A DNA stretch of 64,000 nucleotides from Sordaria brevicollis (taxonomy: Eukaryota; Ascomycota; Sordariomycetes; Sordariales; Sordariaceae), in NCBI GenBank assembly GCA_033439795.1, contig JAUTDP010000019.1, forward strand, positions 248,001 to 312,000. The letters run 5' to 3'. Both the position numbers and the translations under genes were made by a program. This document shows positions 1 to 11,034 of this stretch, in pieces; positions within the stretch are counted from its first letter, which is position 1; each line of letters begins with the position of its first letter. The notes below the pieces were generated by a model. That model ran no database searches. It saw only the letters and a list, made by a program, of their open reading frames with translations, and had not been told where the DNA came from.

Positions 1-434
1 AAAATGGTCAAAAGTTGAAAAGCGGGGGAGGTCAGCAATCTTTTCCCTTCCTGGACCATGGTAGTTGGCCGTTGGAAGCAAAACCACACCTCTAACCCTA
101 ACCCTGCGAATGAACCCCCCTTACCTCAGGGGTTTGTTTACTTGCGAGTGTGATCCAGAGTTCTTGGCTTCCTTTTCTTTCTGGTATAGCATTGCAACTG
201 TTGGGTCTATAGAGGTGGTCGAGATGCAACCTTCATCGTCCATCACAACACGTGAAGCCCGCCACTGTAGAGGTATGTGTGAGGCCTACAGGGCGTCACT
301 GCACCCGGAAACCGGCGTAACCCCTCATGTACCCCAACCTCACCTTGTGGTTCGCCCCTGTCTCTTGAGTTGTGAAAAACTCTTCATGATATATAAAGGG
401 AAGGAGCGACTGCGATCTTGCCCTAGCCCACAAT
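1..434. other. Intergenic left edge
   Basis: No gene can be supported here. The overlapping reading frames are short and not intron-like or family-like. A TATAAAG-type box lies near 390 and may belong to the downstream transporter gene. Two tandem copies of a CCCTAA-like unit near 93-106 are too few to be a telomere remnant. Confidence 0.5.
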
Positions 435-2228
435 ATGTGGCGAGCAACAGACCAAAATACTCGATACAGAATGTTGCCCTCCAAGGATGTCGAAAATGAA
501 ATCATCACTACTGTCTCGCCAGGCGAGTCATCGGTTTACCATGTCCACAACCAGTCCGACGATGAGCCAACGACTCACTCGAAACCTAAAACTGGGCATC
601 GAAAGCTCATCCCTAGTCGGGATACGTAAGTCAACCATATCCCTCCAATCTATAACCCAGTAGCCCGTACTTCAACGTGGACATTATCGACTTAACTAAC
701 AAAAACCCTTCCACAGATACTGGGGTTCCCTAACCTACAACGTCCTCGCCTTCCTCCTACCCGCGCTCTACGGAACCCTCTCCAAGCTCTGGATCGCCCA
801 AATTGACTCCTCCTCCGTCGTCCTCACCGACGTCTACACCTACATCTCCGTCATCGCCGAAGTGCTCAACGAAGGTCTTCCCCGAATCGCCTGGCTAATC
901 ATCGGAAACAAGGCCTCTTATACTCTTTCCACCCGGCTTTCCCTCTCCTATACCTTAATCATCTTCCAAACAGCCATGGGCTTGCTCATGACCGTCATCT
1001 TCATCGCCGCCGCCGAGTCCTTTGCCGCGGGCTTCGTCCCGCCGGAAGTAAGGGAGAAGAGTCTGAGTTACGTGCGAGTGTCAGCGGCGGTCGCGCTGAC
1101 GAGTGCGGTGCAGACAGCTGTGGCGAGCTGTACGCGGGCGATGGATTGGCCGGATGTGCCGCTTGTTGTGAGCTCGGTGGGGTTTGCGGTAAATATTGTG
1201 CTGGATATGTTGTTTTTGTCGACTTTTCATGTGAAAGGAGTCAATCCGACGGTGCTGGCCCAGGCGGGGATTAGATTGGCGTGTGATGCGGCGGCTGCGG
1301 TTGCGGGGTTGGGATATTTTGTGTGGGTGGCGAGGAGGACGGTGAGGCAGGAGGAGGGAAGTCAAGGGCAGAAGGTGGCTTGGTGGTGGACGGCAGGGTT
1401 TTGGTTGATGGCTAGAGAGGCGGTTTACACGTTTTCGGAGTCGGCGGTGAGAAATGCCATTTATCTGTGGTTGGTGAATAGGATTATTGGACTGGGCGCG
1501 GACTATGCCACGGCTTGGGGAGTGTTCAACACGATTAGATGGGGGCTAGTTATGGTTCCGGTGCAGGCTTTGGAGACGTCGGCGTTGACGTTTGTTGGAC
1601 ATCAATGGGGAGTGTGGAAGAAGCAGAAGGAGGGAGTGTCCAAGCCTGCTGCGAGTTGGAAAGAGATCAAGAGTGAGTGTCCGTCATGTCGTGACTGATC
1701 CGCTTGCTAACTGCTTGGACTGTATAGGAATCAGCCGTCCTGCTCTTAACTCGGCACTCGTATCCCTGGCCGTTGAGATCCCTATCTGCATCTTTCTCTC
1801 TATATGGGGTATGAAAGAGTTTGCCTTCTACATCTCGAACTCCGAAAGAGTAGCCGACATTACCAAGAAGATGTGGCAGGTGAGTGTAGCCTGAGACTCT
1901 GTTCCATTTGTCTTTGGACACTCGAATACTAACCAGCGCGGGACAGAATATCGACTGGTGTTATATCTTCTACGCCCTCAACTATCAGTTCTCGTCTATC
2001 CTCCTCGCCACGGTTCCTCGGTGGTTCCTCTACCAATCACTCTGGTCCAACATGCTCTGGTCATTCCCATGGGCCATCGTCGTCACTGTCATGAAATTCA
2101 AGGAAGATCAAGCTTGGACATTCTACTCCGTCATATTTGGCGGCGCGAACGTGTTCTCTTTCATCGTCGTCGGCATCGTGTTGGGAGCATGGGTATGGAG
2201 ACTTCATAACGGGATGATCAAGGTATAA
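435..2228 (+). CDS. MATE-like multi-pass membrane transporter
   Basis: Spliced model: exons 435-625, 717-1672, 1728-1879 and 1947-2228, giving 526 residues. All three introns have GTAAGT/GTGAGT donors, CTAAC/CTGAC-type branch sites and AG acceptors, and every junction keeps phase. The first 70 residues are hydrophilic and probably cytosolic. After them about 11-12 hydrophobic segments follow, separated by short charged loops. The helix containing PLVVSSVGFAVNIVLDMLF resembles the MATE efflux fold, where drugs or organic cations are exchanged for protons or sodium, but no diagnostic residue settles the substrate. A TATA-like box lies only about 40 bp before this ATG, so the in-frame ATG at 471 is an alternative start. 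Location in the plasma or vacuolar membrane is inferred. Confidence 0.7.
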
Positions 2229-2809
2229 TAATCGATACAAGTCTAATGTACAACTCGCTAAGCAATGCCGAAAATGCGAAAGGCCACCTGTCTATCAAGA
2301 TCAGATGCCACAGCAACGCCTCTCCTCCATATCAGAAACATGACCATTACACATAACTCCAAATCCATTTCCTTTGCCCATAGCCTAACTTGAAGAGTTT
2401 CAAAAAGAAGCTCTCTTGAAATACCACCGAAACCCCATGTGGCTCGAGGTGCCAGAGACGTCTTCTCGTTCCTCTTCTTCCCCAGTTTTATCGGTTTTCT
2501 TCTCATTATTTTCTCGACCAACGAAGCTCCGGACTTGACTTTGACTGGCTTCCGCACAGTCACCGTCCCTTTGCCCACTTGACAAGTTTCTAGAAAAAGC
2601 TCTCTTTAAATATCACCTGAAGTCCCAACTGGCTTAAGTGCCAGAGATGTCTTCTCCTTCTCCTTTCTTCCTCAGTGCGACCGGTTTCTCTTCACATTTC
2701 TTCTCTTTCGACCGACGACGCTTCAGACTTGACTTTGACTGGCTTCGTCACTGCCACCGTCCCTGTTAGCTTGAGACGTGCATTTCTGTTGAGTACAGCC
2801 TTTAGTCTT
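2229..2809. other. Convergent intergenic gap with a tandem duplication
   Basis: This gap lies between the 3' ends of the transporter gene and the minus-strand gene that stops at 2810. Its main content is the two-copy repeat listed separately. A minus-strand reading frame of 106 codons (2258-2578) crosses one repeat copy, but the matching frame in the other copy is interrupted, so coding is not supported. Confidence 0.5.
2389..2770. repeat. Two-copy tandem duplication, 189-bp period
   Basis: Copy 1 starts at 2389 and copy 2 at 2578. Both begin CTTGA-AAGTTT or similar, share a GAAAGCTCTCTT-like segment, a GTGCCAGAGA block and a TTGACTTTGACTGGCTTC block, and end in CACCGTCCCT. By eye about three quarters of positions match. 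The string CCTTTGCCCA also precedes copy 1 (2371) and ends copy 1 (2571), so the original unit may have been a little longer. The copies are old enough to have drifted and carry no open frame in common. Confidence 0.8.
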
Positions 2810-4580
2810 TCATCTTCCACCAGCAGCCCATTCCTTGCGCGTTATGCCCACAACCTCACGCCAGCTGCGCTTGTTGGTGAAAGGTGTCGTGGTTGACACC
2901 GTCGAGCTTGACGATGACGAGGCACTGGAGGAGGAGGCCGGAACCTCTACAGCGGAAGACGTATCCTTTGCCATCCTCATCTTCTTCTTGGGCGAGACCT
3001 CGTTCGGGGGGGAATTCGCCGATCGCTTGGTTGGAGCCACCGTCGTCGAGGATTGTGAGGGAGTATTGGTCATCGGGGTGTGTGACTCCTTATACGACGA
3101 GACTTTGGTAGACGAAGAAGAGGGAGCGGCATTCTGTGTCGGCGCCATCATGTTGGGCCTCAAGTCCGGCAGCGTCTTGATTCCGGCTTCCACGAGCCTC
3201 CTGTCGACCTCGGCGGCCTCCTCGCGACGTTGGGCGAAATTGCTTTTCCATGCGGGGCCGGACTCAGCGCGCCATTTGGCGGCGGACTCCTCCTCGTGCC
3301 ATTTGGCGGCCTGCTTCTTGTGCGAGGCATCTTGAACTTGATCCCCGGAAACTACTTGGGCGTACGACTTTGCCATTGCTCTGCCTACAGGGCGCTCGGG
3401 AATTTGGGCGGTGATGCTGGTTGTGAACGGGGTAACATACTGAGGAAAGTTGTTGGTGGTCGAGCTAGAGCTGGCGGTGGAAGGCGTTGGGGCCGATGCC
3501 GTCGCTGGTCCAATCGTGAATCTCGCATCGGTTGTCTTCTTCTTGTAGGCTGCTGGCTTCAACACCAACACCTTCTTGCCGCTGTCGGCTTTCGTCTGCG
3601 TAGACGTCGCTGTCGCGTTGGGCAAGGCTGGCAATGGCTTATTGATACCGACCATCATCGCCCAAGTCGAATTGGTAGCCGGAAAGGGAGCGGGCACGAC
3701 CACTCGCGGACCCTGACGCCTCTTAACCTCATCCATGAGCTCGACCCGCGGCAGGCGGAACTTTTTGAATCTCATCTCCTTGTGCTCGGGGATGGTCTCC
3801 AACTCCTCACTCTGGTGGAAGCGGTGGTGGCAAGCAATTTGGCGCCTCTTGTGAACGGATCTATAGTTGTAGTTCTTGTAGATGTCGAAGTTCGGGGGCA
3901 AGGGCTCGTATGGATACTTCGTCAGCTTCCGGTGCTTTTTCGTGGTATCCCGTTTCATGCTGTCTCTGGATTCGCATTTTACCGGCCTGTTGAACTTGAG
4001 GAGATTCGAGTGGGCTTGTAACTTCTGCTGTCCGTCGTTAGTTTGACTGACCCTCTGTGCAGAATGGATTCATTTGACAGCAGCAAAAGCAACAAGAGGA
4101 TTGTTTAGATGAAGAGGGAGGTACTGACCTGCTTGTCAGAAAGAGGCAAACTCGTAACGGTATACAGCATATAATGGTTGCCACGATCCGTCTTGCCCTT
4201 TTTCTTGATACCGGCGTTCCATGGACTTAAATGGATATCGGGTTGTTGAGGGAGCACGCGCGAGACAATCTTTTGTTCTTTTGTGGTTAGTTGATCAAAT
4301 AATGACGAGGAGAGTCCAATTTACACTGCACAGTGGGTAGGAGCTGATGGGTACTGACCTCGCCTGTCTTTTCTTCGAGCTTATCTCGAGCTATGTTCAG
4401 TACACCAACCCAATGGGCCTTTGCTGGGGATACGGGCTGGGCATCGATGAAGAGAGGCTGCTGTCTGCGAGATGTTCGAATGGTACGAGCATAATACTCG
4501 TATTCCATGTCTTCCAAGTCGCGGGAGCTCGCCCTACTTGAGGGAAAGAACTCGTTGCTGGGCAATCGTAATCTTTCCAT
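2810..4580 (-). CDS. Lys/Ser-rich hypothetical protein, probably nuclear
   Basis: Minus-strand gene with exons 4580-4359, 4269-4129 and 4024-2810, spliced in phase to 525 residues. I do not recognise the family. The N-terminal third, up to about residue 150, looks folded and includes a short KKKGKTDRGNHYML segment. The remainder is rich in Ser, Thr, Ala and Pro with long Ser runs, and has basic stretches such as SPKKKMRM that could act as nuclear localisation signals. Two AAKW-type repeats lie near residues 345-360. The last exon ends just before the 189-bp tandem repeat, which would fall in its 3' untranslated region. The second acceptor was placed at CAGCAG before KLQAHS because an upstream AG would shift the frame. 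Confidence 0.75.
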
Positions 4581-7375
4581 GGCGGATGGAATGCGTCGAC
4601 TCTGCTGAGTTAACTCTGTTCTGAGGTTGTTGCCGGAAGAAGGAGGGGGCGGGAAAGTAGAATCGAGTCGAGGTTAGTGCTCGACGTCCACTGCAGTCAG
4701 GCGAACAGCCTCCTCCTCCACGCGGGTGAATGGTATTGACTCTGAGTCCCACGGCCCACTAGGCTTCACTGCCTTCTTCAGCCTTTTGTGCTTGCGTTGG
4801 GCCTTGGTTCTGGATGTTCCTCCGCCTCTGCCATGAACCGTGCCTCACGTGGTCTGCCTCCGTCACAGAACCTTTCCACTTCATGGACTGCCTCTGGCTC
4901 ATTGGCTTCCCACTACAGAGCACTCCCGCCTCTCTCCACCATAGCCTTTACCTCTTCTGTCGTGCGAACAGAATTAGGCCTTGATGACGCCTCTGCAACT
5001 GAAGAAGTGCTATTAGAGGCCGGGGTTAAATTTATGTCTGAATCCTCCACAACCGTAGCTGTCTTTGGCGACAGACTAGAGAAGTAAGCGGTGCTCGTTT
5101 TAAACCAGTGTCGTGTGTGATACGTCGACATGCGGCGTTACTGGCAAGGTAAAAACCAGCAGTTAGTGACTCGTCCAGCAATCTCGTATGGGTGATGAAT
5201 CCCACTCTTTGATAGAGAAGTCCTTTCACAAGCTCCGAATTCTCGGCCTTAAGTTCACTAGTGCTTTCCGTGGCCATTGTGCGCCGCTTTACAGGCTTGC
5301 ATGCATAGGCAAGGAGTCCTCGCTGTGGATGCTTGTCAGTGGGCAAGCCGGATTCAAGTCGAGTGTGCATATTCAGCCGCTTTGGGAGGTACGTATATGC
5401 AGACGTCCGCGACCTCGTCGAGACCTGCTTTCCATTCTCTCGTTCATGGCCGTTATTGGTGTCGAATCACGGACCTTCTGTGAGTGTGCTCCTAGCTCGG
5501 CAACGAAACACAGCTCCTGAGTCCTTCAGAGCATCGGCCCGCCGAGACACAACTTTGCAAACCGCTTTGGAGACATGGGGGCCTTTTGGAGCGTGCCGTG
5601 ACGACTTCACATTGGTTCTGTAACTCTGTCGGATTGTTATCGTCGTTGAAGCGATTCAGACTCGGTCTTGACTGGCAGAGTAGCATTGCCAATCACACAA
5701 GCAGTTTTTCCATGTACATAAATGAGTGGTCGAAAGACATGGGAGTTAAAAGAGGATGTAATTGTCGACAATGGTATTCTTTCGGTGTTTATCCATCGTC
5801 TTGATTCCCGAGGCTAGAGCCAGCTCGGGAGCCAGTGACCGAGACGACATAGTCTGAGAGGCGAAACTCATCGTGAAATATACTGAGTACCCGGTAGACT
5901 TCGAACTAATGTTGTCATTGGAACTCTCAAAGAAGAACAAAGGGATGAGAACAGAGAGACCAAAAAAATGAAAAATGATTGAAGGTTCAAACTCGGGCTG
6001 CAGACGGATGAAGGACCCACCGACCCAATGCTTGCTTATCTTATCAGTCAAGACACACATAGCCCAGCACACTGCAGGTGCACCCAAAGATCGAGATTCC
6101 TTGGCATTGTGGGTCCGGCACTTGCATCCGTGTGATCACCGTCCATTCTTCAGACGTCTTCTCTCGAACATTGCCATAAGAACAAAAACTGATGATGGAT
6201 TTTTTGAGAATGAACCCCTCTCATACTTACGGCCCCATGAGATACAGTGGCCATGTTTCAAACGGCGTTCTTTCTTACTACCGTTTCTGGTTTTCGCCAA
6301 TGACGCGGGAGCGATGGGCATTTCCGGCAATGTCGCTGTCTCCTAAAGGAGGAACTCTGTCACAAAACCCTCCACGCCTTTTTCCTCGGGGATTTCTCTA
6401 GCGTGCTTCTGCCCATTCTTTCACCTGCATCGACAGATTGCGATGTGTGTTTCGAACTTCGGAGTCAGATTTCCGGTAAGGGCAGTTGCAGACCATCCGT
6501 CACCAGACCCCGCTTTCTCGTTTTCGGGTCTGGTGATAATTCCCATTCAACAATGGGAATCAAGAAGCGAGAATTCCCAAGCATGGCCTCATCTGATTGA
6601 TGAGCTTGACCTCACAGAGGTGCGCCTTACCGGTCTTTCGAAGGACGCGATGACAATGGACAACGGCATGCCCGGCCGAGTATTGTCATTGTCATGACTC
6701 CTCCGAGTCTCCATCACATCCACTTCCCGGCACGGGCCGGCGCCGCCGGAGGCCATTCAGAACGGACTCGACTGGGGTATTCTCGTCTTCGAGTTTTGCC
6801 ATGTGACCACTTCATCTCGACGTTGGCGGAGTTTACCGCAATCGATATTCAGGAAATCTCGATACTGTAACGAGGCGGGAAATACAGAAGACAGATCCTA
6901 CAGAAATAGCGACAACAGGATGCTTGGTACCAACTAGCTAAAAGGGCCAAGTGCCTTAGCGATGTTGCGTATAATTCTGTGACTTGGTTTCTGTGCGGCT
7001 TCACTTGAAGTTATTTCGGAGTTCAGCATACCCCTGAGAGCCGGGGAAGTTCATTTCTTTTGTGCCCTCGGACTAGTCTCCGCATCGTGGCTTGCCGTGC
7101 TGCGCATTAGGTTCGTACTCGTACCTGCCGGATCGTCATGATCCACTACCTCATTGGGCAACGGGTGTTTCCAGAAATTCAGGAACACAATTTATCGGTT
7201 CTTGTCTAGGCAAAAAACTAGACACAAGACATGGGAAAGGGGTTCCATACTTATGGGCTTTTATAAAGTGATGGCGATAGCCAGCCTTCTTTAACCTTTT
7301 CTGGACCGCTTGACCAAAAGGTGGTCCGTGAAGAACTTGCAGCCCTATCGACACCGAGGAAAGATCGCCGCAACG
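4581..7375. other. Long intergenic region with a possible gene relic
   Basis: No intact gene can be supported in these 2.8 kb. Minus-strand sequence between about 5275 and 4790 looks like decayed coding DNA and is listed separately. Around 6648-6697 there is a short inverted repeat (GATGACAATG facing CATTGTCATG), and around 6538-6560 a small hairpin (TTCCCATT facing AATGGGAA). The rest shows no family-like frame. The final few hundred bases are presumably the P450 promoter. Confidence 0.4.
4790..5275 (-). pseudogene. Possible decayed coding relic
   Basis: On the minus strand a Met-initiated stretch near 5275 (start MATESTSELKAENSELVK) is followed, after a frame change near 5130, by a compositionally protein-like stretch of 72 codons. 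That stretch ends at a TAG at 4913-4915, and the same frame continues for about 40 further codons (beginning WEANEPEAVHEVERF) to a TGA. The stop could be a decayed CAG codon. No splice arrangement that I tried joins the parts without a stop. This is inference from composition only; there is no recognised family. Confidence 0.25.
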
Positions 7376-9112
7376 ATGGCGCTCCTAAGTTTGGGTTTTG
7401 GGAACCTGGTGGTCCTGGGTATCGCCTCGGTACGTTTGGAATCGAGCTGAATCGAGCTGATCATGGAACCAAGTCGCTAATCCAACCGTCCAGGCCTTCC
7501 TATACATCTTCGGATACGCAATCTACAACCTCTACTTCCACCCCTTGGCGAAATACCCAGGGCCGCTGTTGATGCGCGCTACCCGGTTAGGGTACTGCCA
7601 ACGATTACTAAAGGGCACCATGCCCTTCGACGTGCTGGAGCTGCACAAGCAGTACGGCGACGTCGTGCGCGTGGCCCCCAACGAGCTGGCCTTTGCGGAC
7701 CCGCAGGCATGGAAGGACATCATGGGCCACCGGACCGGCGGCGAGTTTGAGAAGTGGGACAAGTTCTACCGCCCCGTCGAGGGCGTGCCGACGGATATCG
7801 TCAACGCTGGACGCGAGGAGCACGGGTTGCTGAGACGGACCATGGCCCATGGGTTCAGCGACCGCAGCATGCGCGATCAGCAGCCGCTCATCAAGGGGTA
7901 TATCGACTTGCTGATGCGGAGGCTGACGGAGAACTGCGACGATGGCAAGAAGACGGTGGATCTTGCGGCTTGGTATAATTTCACGACTTTTGATGTTATT
8001 GGCGATTTGGCTTTTGGTGAAGGGTACGATTCCGCCTCCTAAACACTCAACGGTTAGCAACTAGCTAACGACCAAAACAGTTTCGGATGCCTCGAAAAGT
8101 CGGAATACCACCCCTGGGTAAAGAACCTCTTCAAGATGGCCAGCGCCGGCACAATCTTCCAGATCATGTCGCACTACCCGGCCCTGATGAAGCTCATGCT
8201 CGCGCTTGCGCCCAAGAGCCTGATGGAAGAACACGAAAAACACACCGAGAACGCCAAGGACAAGCTACGCAGACGCATGGAGATGGGCCAAGATAGGGCG
8301 GATCTCGTCGAAGGATTGCTGAAGCGCAAGGACGAGTGGGGGCTCACGATCGACAAGCTGCAAGCCAACAGCGCCATTCTTATCATCGGCGGATCGGAGA
8401 CGACGGCAACCCTGCTGGCGGGCGCCACGTTCCTGTTGGCGACCAACCCGGCTGCCCTCAAGAAGTTAACGGAGGAGATCCGAAGCGCCTTCGAGTCTGA
8501 GGACGAGATCGACTATGCCAGCGTCAGCGTCCTGCCGTATCTGCTGGCTTGCTTGGATGAGGCTCTGCGTATGTACCCCCCTGTTCCGACGGGGTTGCCA
8601 CGTGTGGTTCCGAAAGGGGGAGCGAGTATTGCAGGTCACTTTATTCCTGAAGATGTAAGTCGATATTCTTTCGAAAGCGGATGAGGTGCCGAACCAAACT
8701 GACTGGCTGACAACCATATGTAGAGCGTCGTTGCCATTCATCAATGGGCCATGTACCACAACGAAAAGCACTTCAAGGACCCGTTCAGCTTCCACCCGGA
8801 ACGATGGCTCAACGACCCGACATTCGGGGACGACCGCAAGGAAGCCTTCCAGCCGTTCCACCTTGGATCGCGCAACTGCCTTGGCAAGAAGTCAGTTCCC
8901 TCCTCTTTGTCTTTTTTCCAGCTATGATGCTGACTTGCGTTCTCTACCATAGCCTGGCGTACCTCGAGATGCGCATCATCCTGGCCCGTCTGCTGTGGAA
9001 CTTTGACCTGAAGATTGCCGCGGACAGCGTCGACTGGATGGAGAAGCAAAAGATCTTTAACTTTTGGGACAAGGATGCGCTGAACGTGTACCTGACGCCT
9101 AGGAAGTTTTGA
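7376..9112 (+). CDS. Cytochrome P450 monooxygenase
   Basis: Five exons (7376-7429, 7494-8023, 8081-8654, 8724-8890, 8953-9112) splice in phase to 494 residues, a normal length for a fungal microsomal P450. The first exon encodes most of an N-terminal membrane anchor, followed by the NLYFHPLAKYPGP hinge region. The I-helix has GGSETTATLL, the K-helix ExxR is EALR, and the haem loop is FHLGSRNCLGKN, with the Cys thiolate split from its downstream residues by the last intron. The overall look is that of the CYP65-type enzymes related to isotrichodermin C-15 hydroxylase, but the substrate cannot be told. It stands alone, with no biosynthetic partners nearby, so cluster membership is not supported. 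Confidence 0.93.
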
Positions 9113-11034
9113 GAAGATGGAGGGGGAAGAAGAGGAGGAAGAGAAAAAGGTAACATACATAGACAGTATAGACTATAGAGGGAAGCCTCACGGATGGGTT
9201 AGGGTTTAAAAGGGTTACCTAATCACTAACAGTATCATGAAACATCGTGCTTCATCGATTGGTTGTTGTCTTGTTGAGTTGTTGTGAAGTTGAAAGCTGA
9301 CAGCCAGGCCGCAGGTGGAACCCAGAAGCAATCCACAATGTACAGCAGCACGGTTGCAGGGGGCTGTTCACAGCCTGAATTGAGAATGACCACCCCCTGG
9401 TCATGCGCTTTGGCAGTGGTCTCCCTTGCTGCGCTGCCCTGGCAGTGACTTTTTCTGCTCGGTGTCGTCATGCCCGACAGCTCTGAATGGGCTGTTCTTG
9501 GCATTTCGGCCAGTGAGGATTTGAGGAATTTGTGAGAAGCTTCCATCTGTCGAGAGTCGAGACATGAGTGTTGTCCTGTGAGATGAGGAGAAGGCATCGC
9601 GGCCTTGTCACAAAAGAGTTGGGCGGCATTTCCATGTAACCTCAACGTTCGGCTCTGCTGAGAGGGAAAAGAGAGAGGCTGACTGTTTTTCGGTTCGGCG
9701 CAATTGTGCAAATCACTCAGTCGTCCCGTTTGGTTTCAGTCAACTTGGATGGCACACACACACACACACACACGCTACCGTGAAGGAGGTGCGCCATTTG
9801 TGAACCCCTGGAAAGCCTGCACCTGAATGTCAACCGTTGGGATGAGAGAGAGAGGAGGCATGTCGTGCAAATTCGGGACGCAATCCCGTCAAATCGGAAA
9901 GTGAAAAGCGTGACAGGTGCCAAACTCATCCATGTGGTGGAAGAGTGGCAGGGAAAGAGTCAATGAGAGATGGAGGAGTATCGGAACGCTTGCCAATGCT
10001 GTGTCTTTGGTGGTCGAGACGGGAAAGCAATCAAACAACCTCTCAGGTAATCAGACAAATCCACATGAGAGGGCATAAGTGGCAGGTGATGCGATGCAGT
10101 GCCGTGTTGGACATGTCGTGTGTTTCTCTCTGTCTGGTCTTTGGACCCGACTGGGAAATTGATATGTATGCCCGTGCTGTGTGTGCCTGTAATAGGCCTG
10201 GAGATTCGTCCGATGGCCGGCATCGTCGATGATGAACGTCTCGCTCCAACGTTATATGTTTTTGTGTTGGTGATCTTCAACCTCAATGTCAGTCTCCGGT
10301 TACTCTCCATTTTGAAAAACGTCCATCTGGTCTCGGGACTTACACGAATGTTTGCTTTTTGAATCCAGGCCTCCTATCTTACCATCCCCGTCCGTCGCCG
10401 TGGTTGCGCCGGTCCACGATCCCGATCATCATCATTTTTTTTTGGAGTCTATGGCTCCTCCGTCGAGGTCTCTGACACCCGCCAATCAGCCCCACCTGTC
10501 GTTGCTTGGCGTTTCCCGCTGCTTCTGACAGTGCCCCGCCTTTGCACCTGCACCTGCTGCTAGCACCTCCCGCTTCCAAGCTCCCACAGGCTGTCTTGTC
10601 CGCTGGGCTCCATCGGGGCCTGGTGTGGTTGACGTACTGGTTGTTCTCGCTTCTCAGGCCAGTCCATTCCAAGTTTCCAAATCTTTGACATTGTGCATTT
10701 GTTAGAGTACCTCCTCGACCTCGTCCCGTCTTTTTCCTGTCATCCTTTCTTTCCTCTTTCTTTCCTCTTCCCCTAATCATACAAACTTTCTCTATATCCC
10801 ATCTCTCTTCGCCGCCGGTCTGCGCATTCGAGCAAAGGGAAGCCAGTCGTCCATAATCCCACAACAGACAGACAACCGGTCCCGTCCCGCCTTAACTCCA
10901 ACTTTTGGCGACGCCGTTATTTTTGGAGCATCCCGCCCCGCCATCCATACAAATACATCATCGGTCACAGCCCCCCGCCTCGATCCATTATCATCATCAA
11001 CAACAACCACCAGGAACCAAACACAACCGTTACC
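9113..11034. other. Intergenic region; tps1 upstream region
   Basis: No gene is supported in this gap. It holds a CA dinucleotide microsatellite (listed separately) and, from about 10730 on, a pyrimidine-rich tract typical of fungal promoters and 5' leaders. The long minus-strand frames here have no family-like content and no matching introns. Its size suggests an extended promoter for the stress-linked tps1 gene, which is inference. Confidence 0.5.
9753..9773. repeat. CA microsatellite
   Basis: An uninterrupted run of about ten CA units is visible in the long intergenic region upstream of tps1. It is a likely length-polymorphic marker. Confidence 0.95.

Noticed and set aside
93..106. Telomere-like CCCTAA repeats (also near 19259)
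   Set aside because: Only two units at each place; real telomeric or subtelomeric tracts have many.
65..499. 144-codon frame at the left edge
   Set aside because: It overlaps the transporter's first exon in another frame and has no family-like content.
6538..6697. Short inverted repeats as possible RNA gene or terminator
   Set aside because: Stems are 8-10 bp with imperfect context and no flanking promoter; expected by chance in 2.8 kb.
9235..9711. 158-codon minus-strand frame downstream of the P450 gene
   Set aside because: There is no recognisable family, signal or supporting splice structure, and composition is that of intergenic DNA.
9359..10774. CCCCT/AGGGG stress-element-like pentamers upstream of tps1
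   Set aside because: Only about four in 1.9 kb, near chance expectation for a pentamer on two strands, so not listed as regulatory sites despite the known stress role of trehalose.
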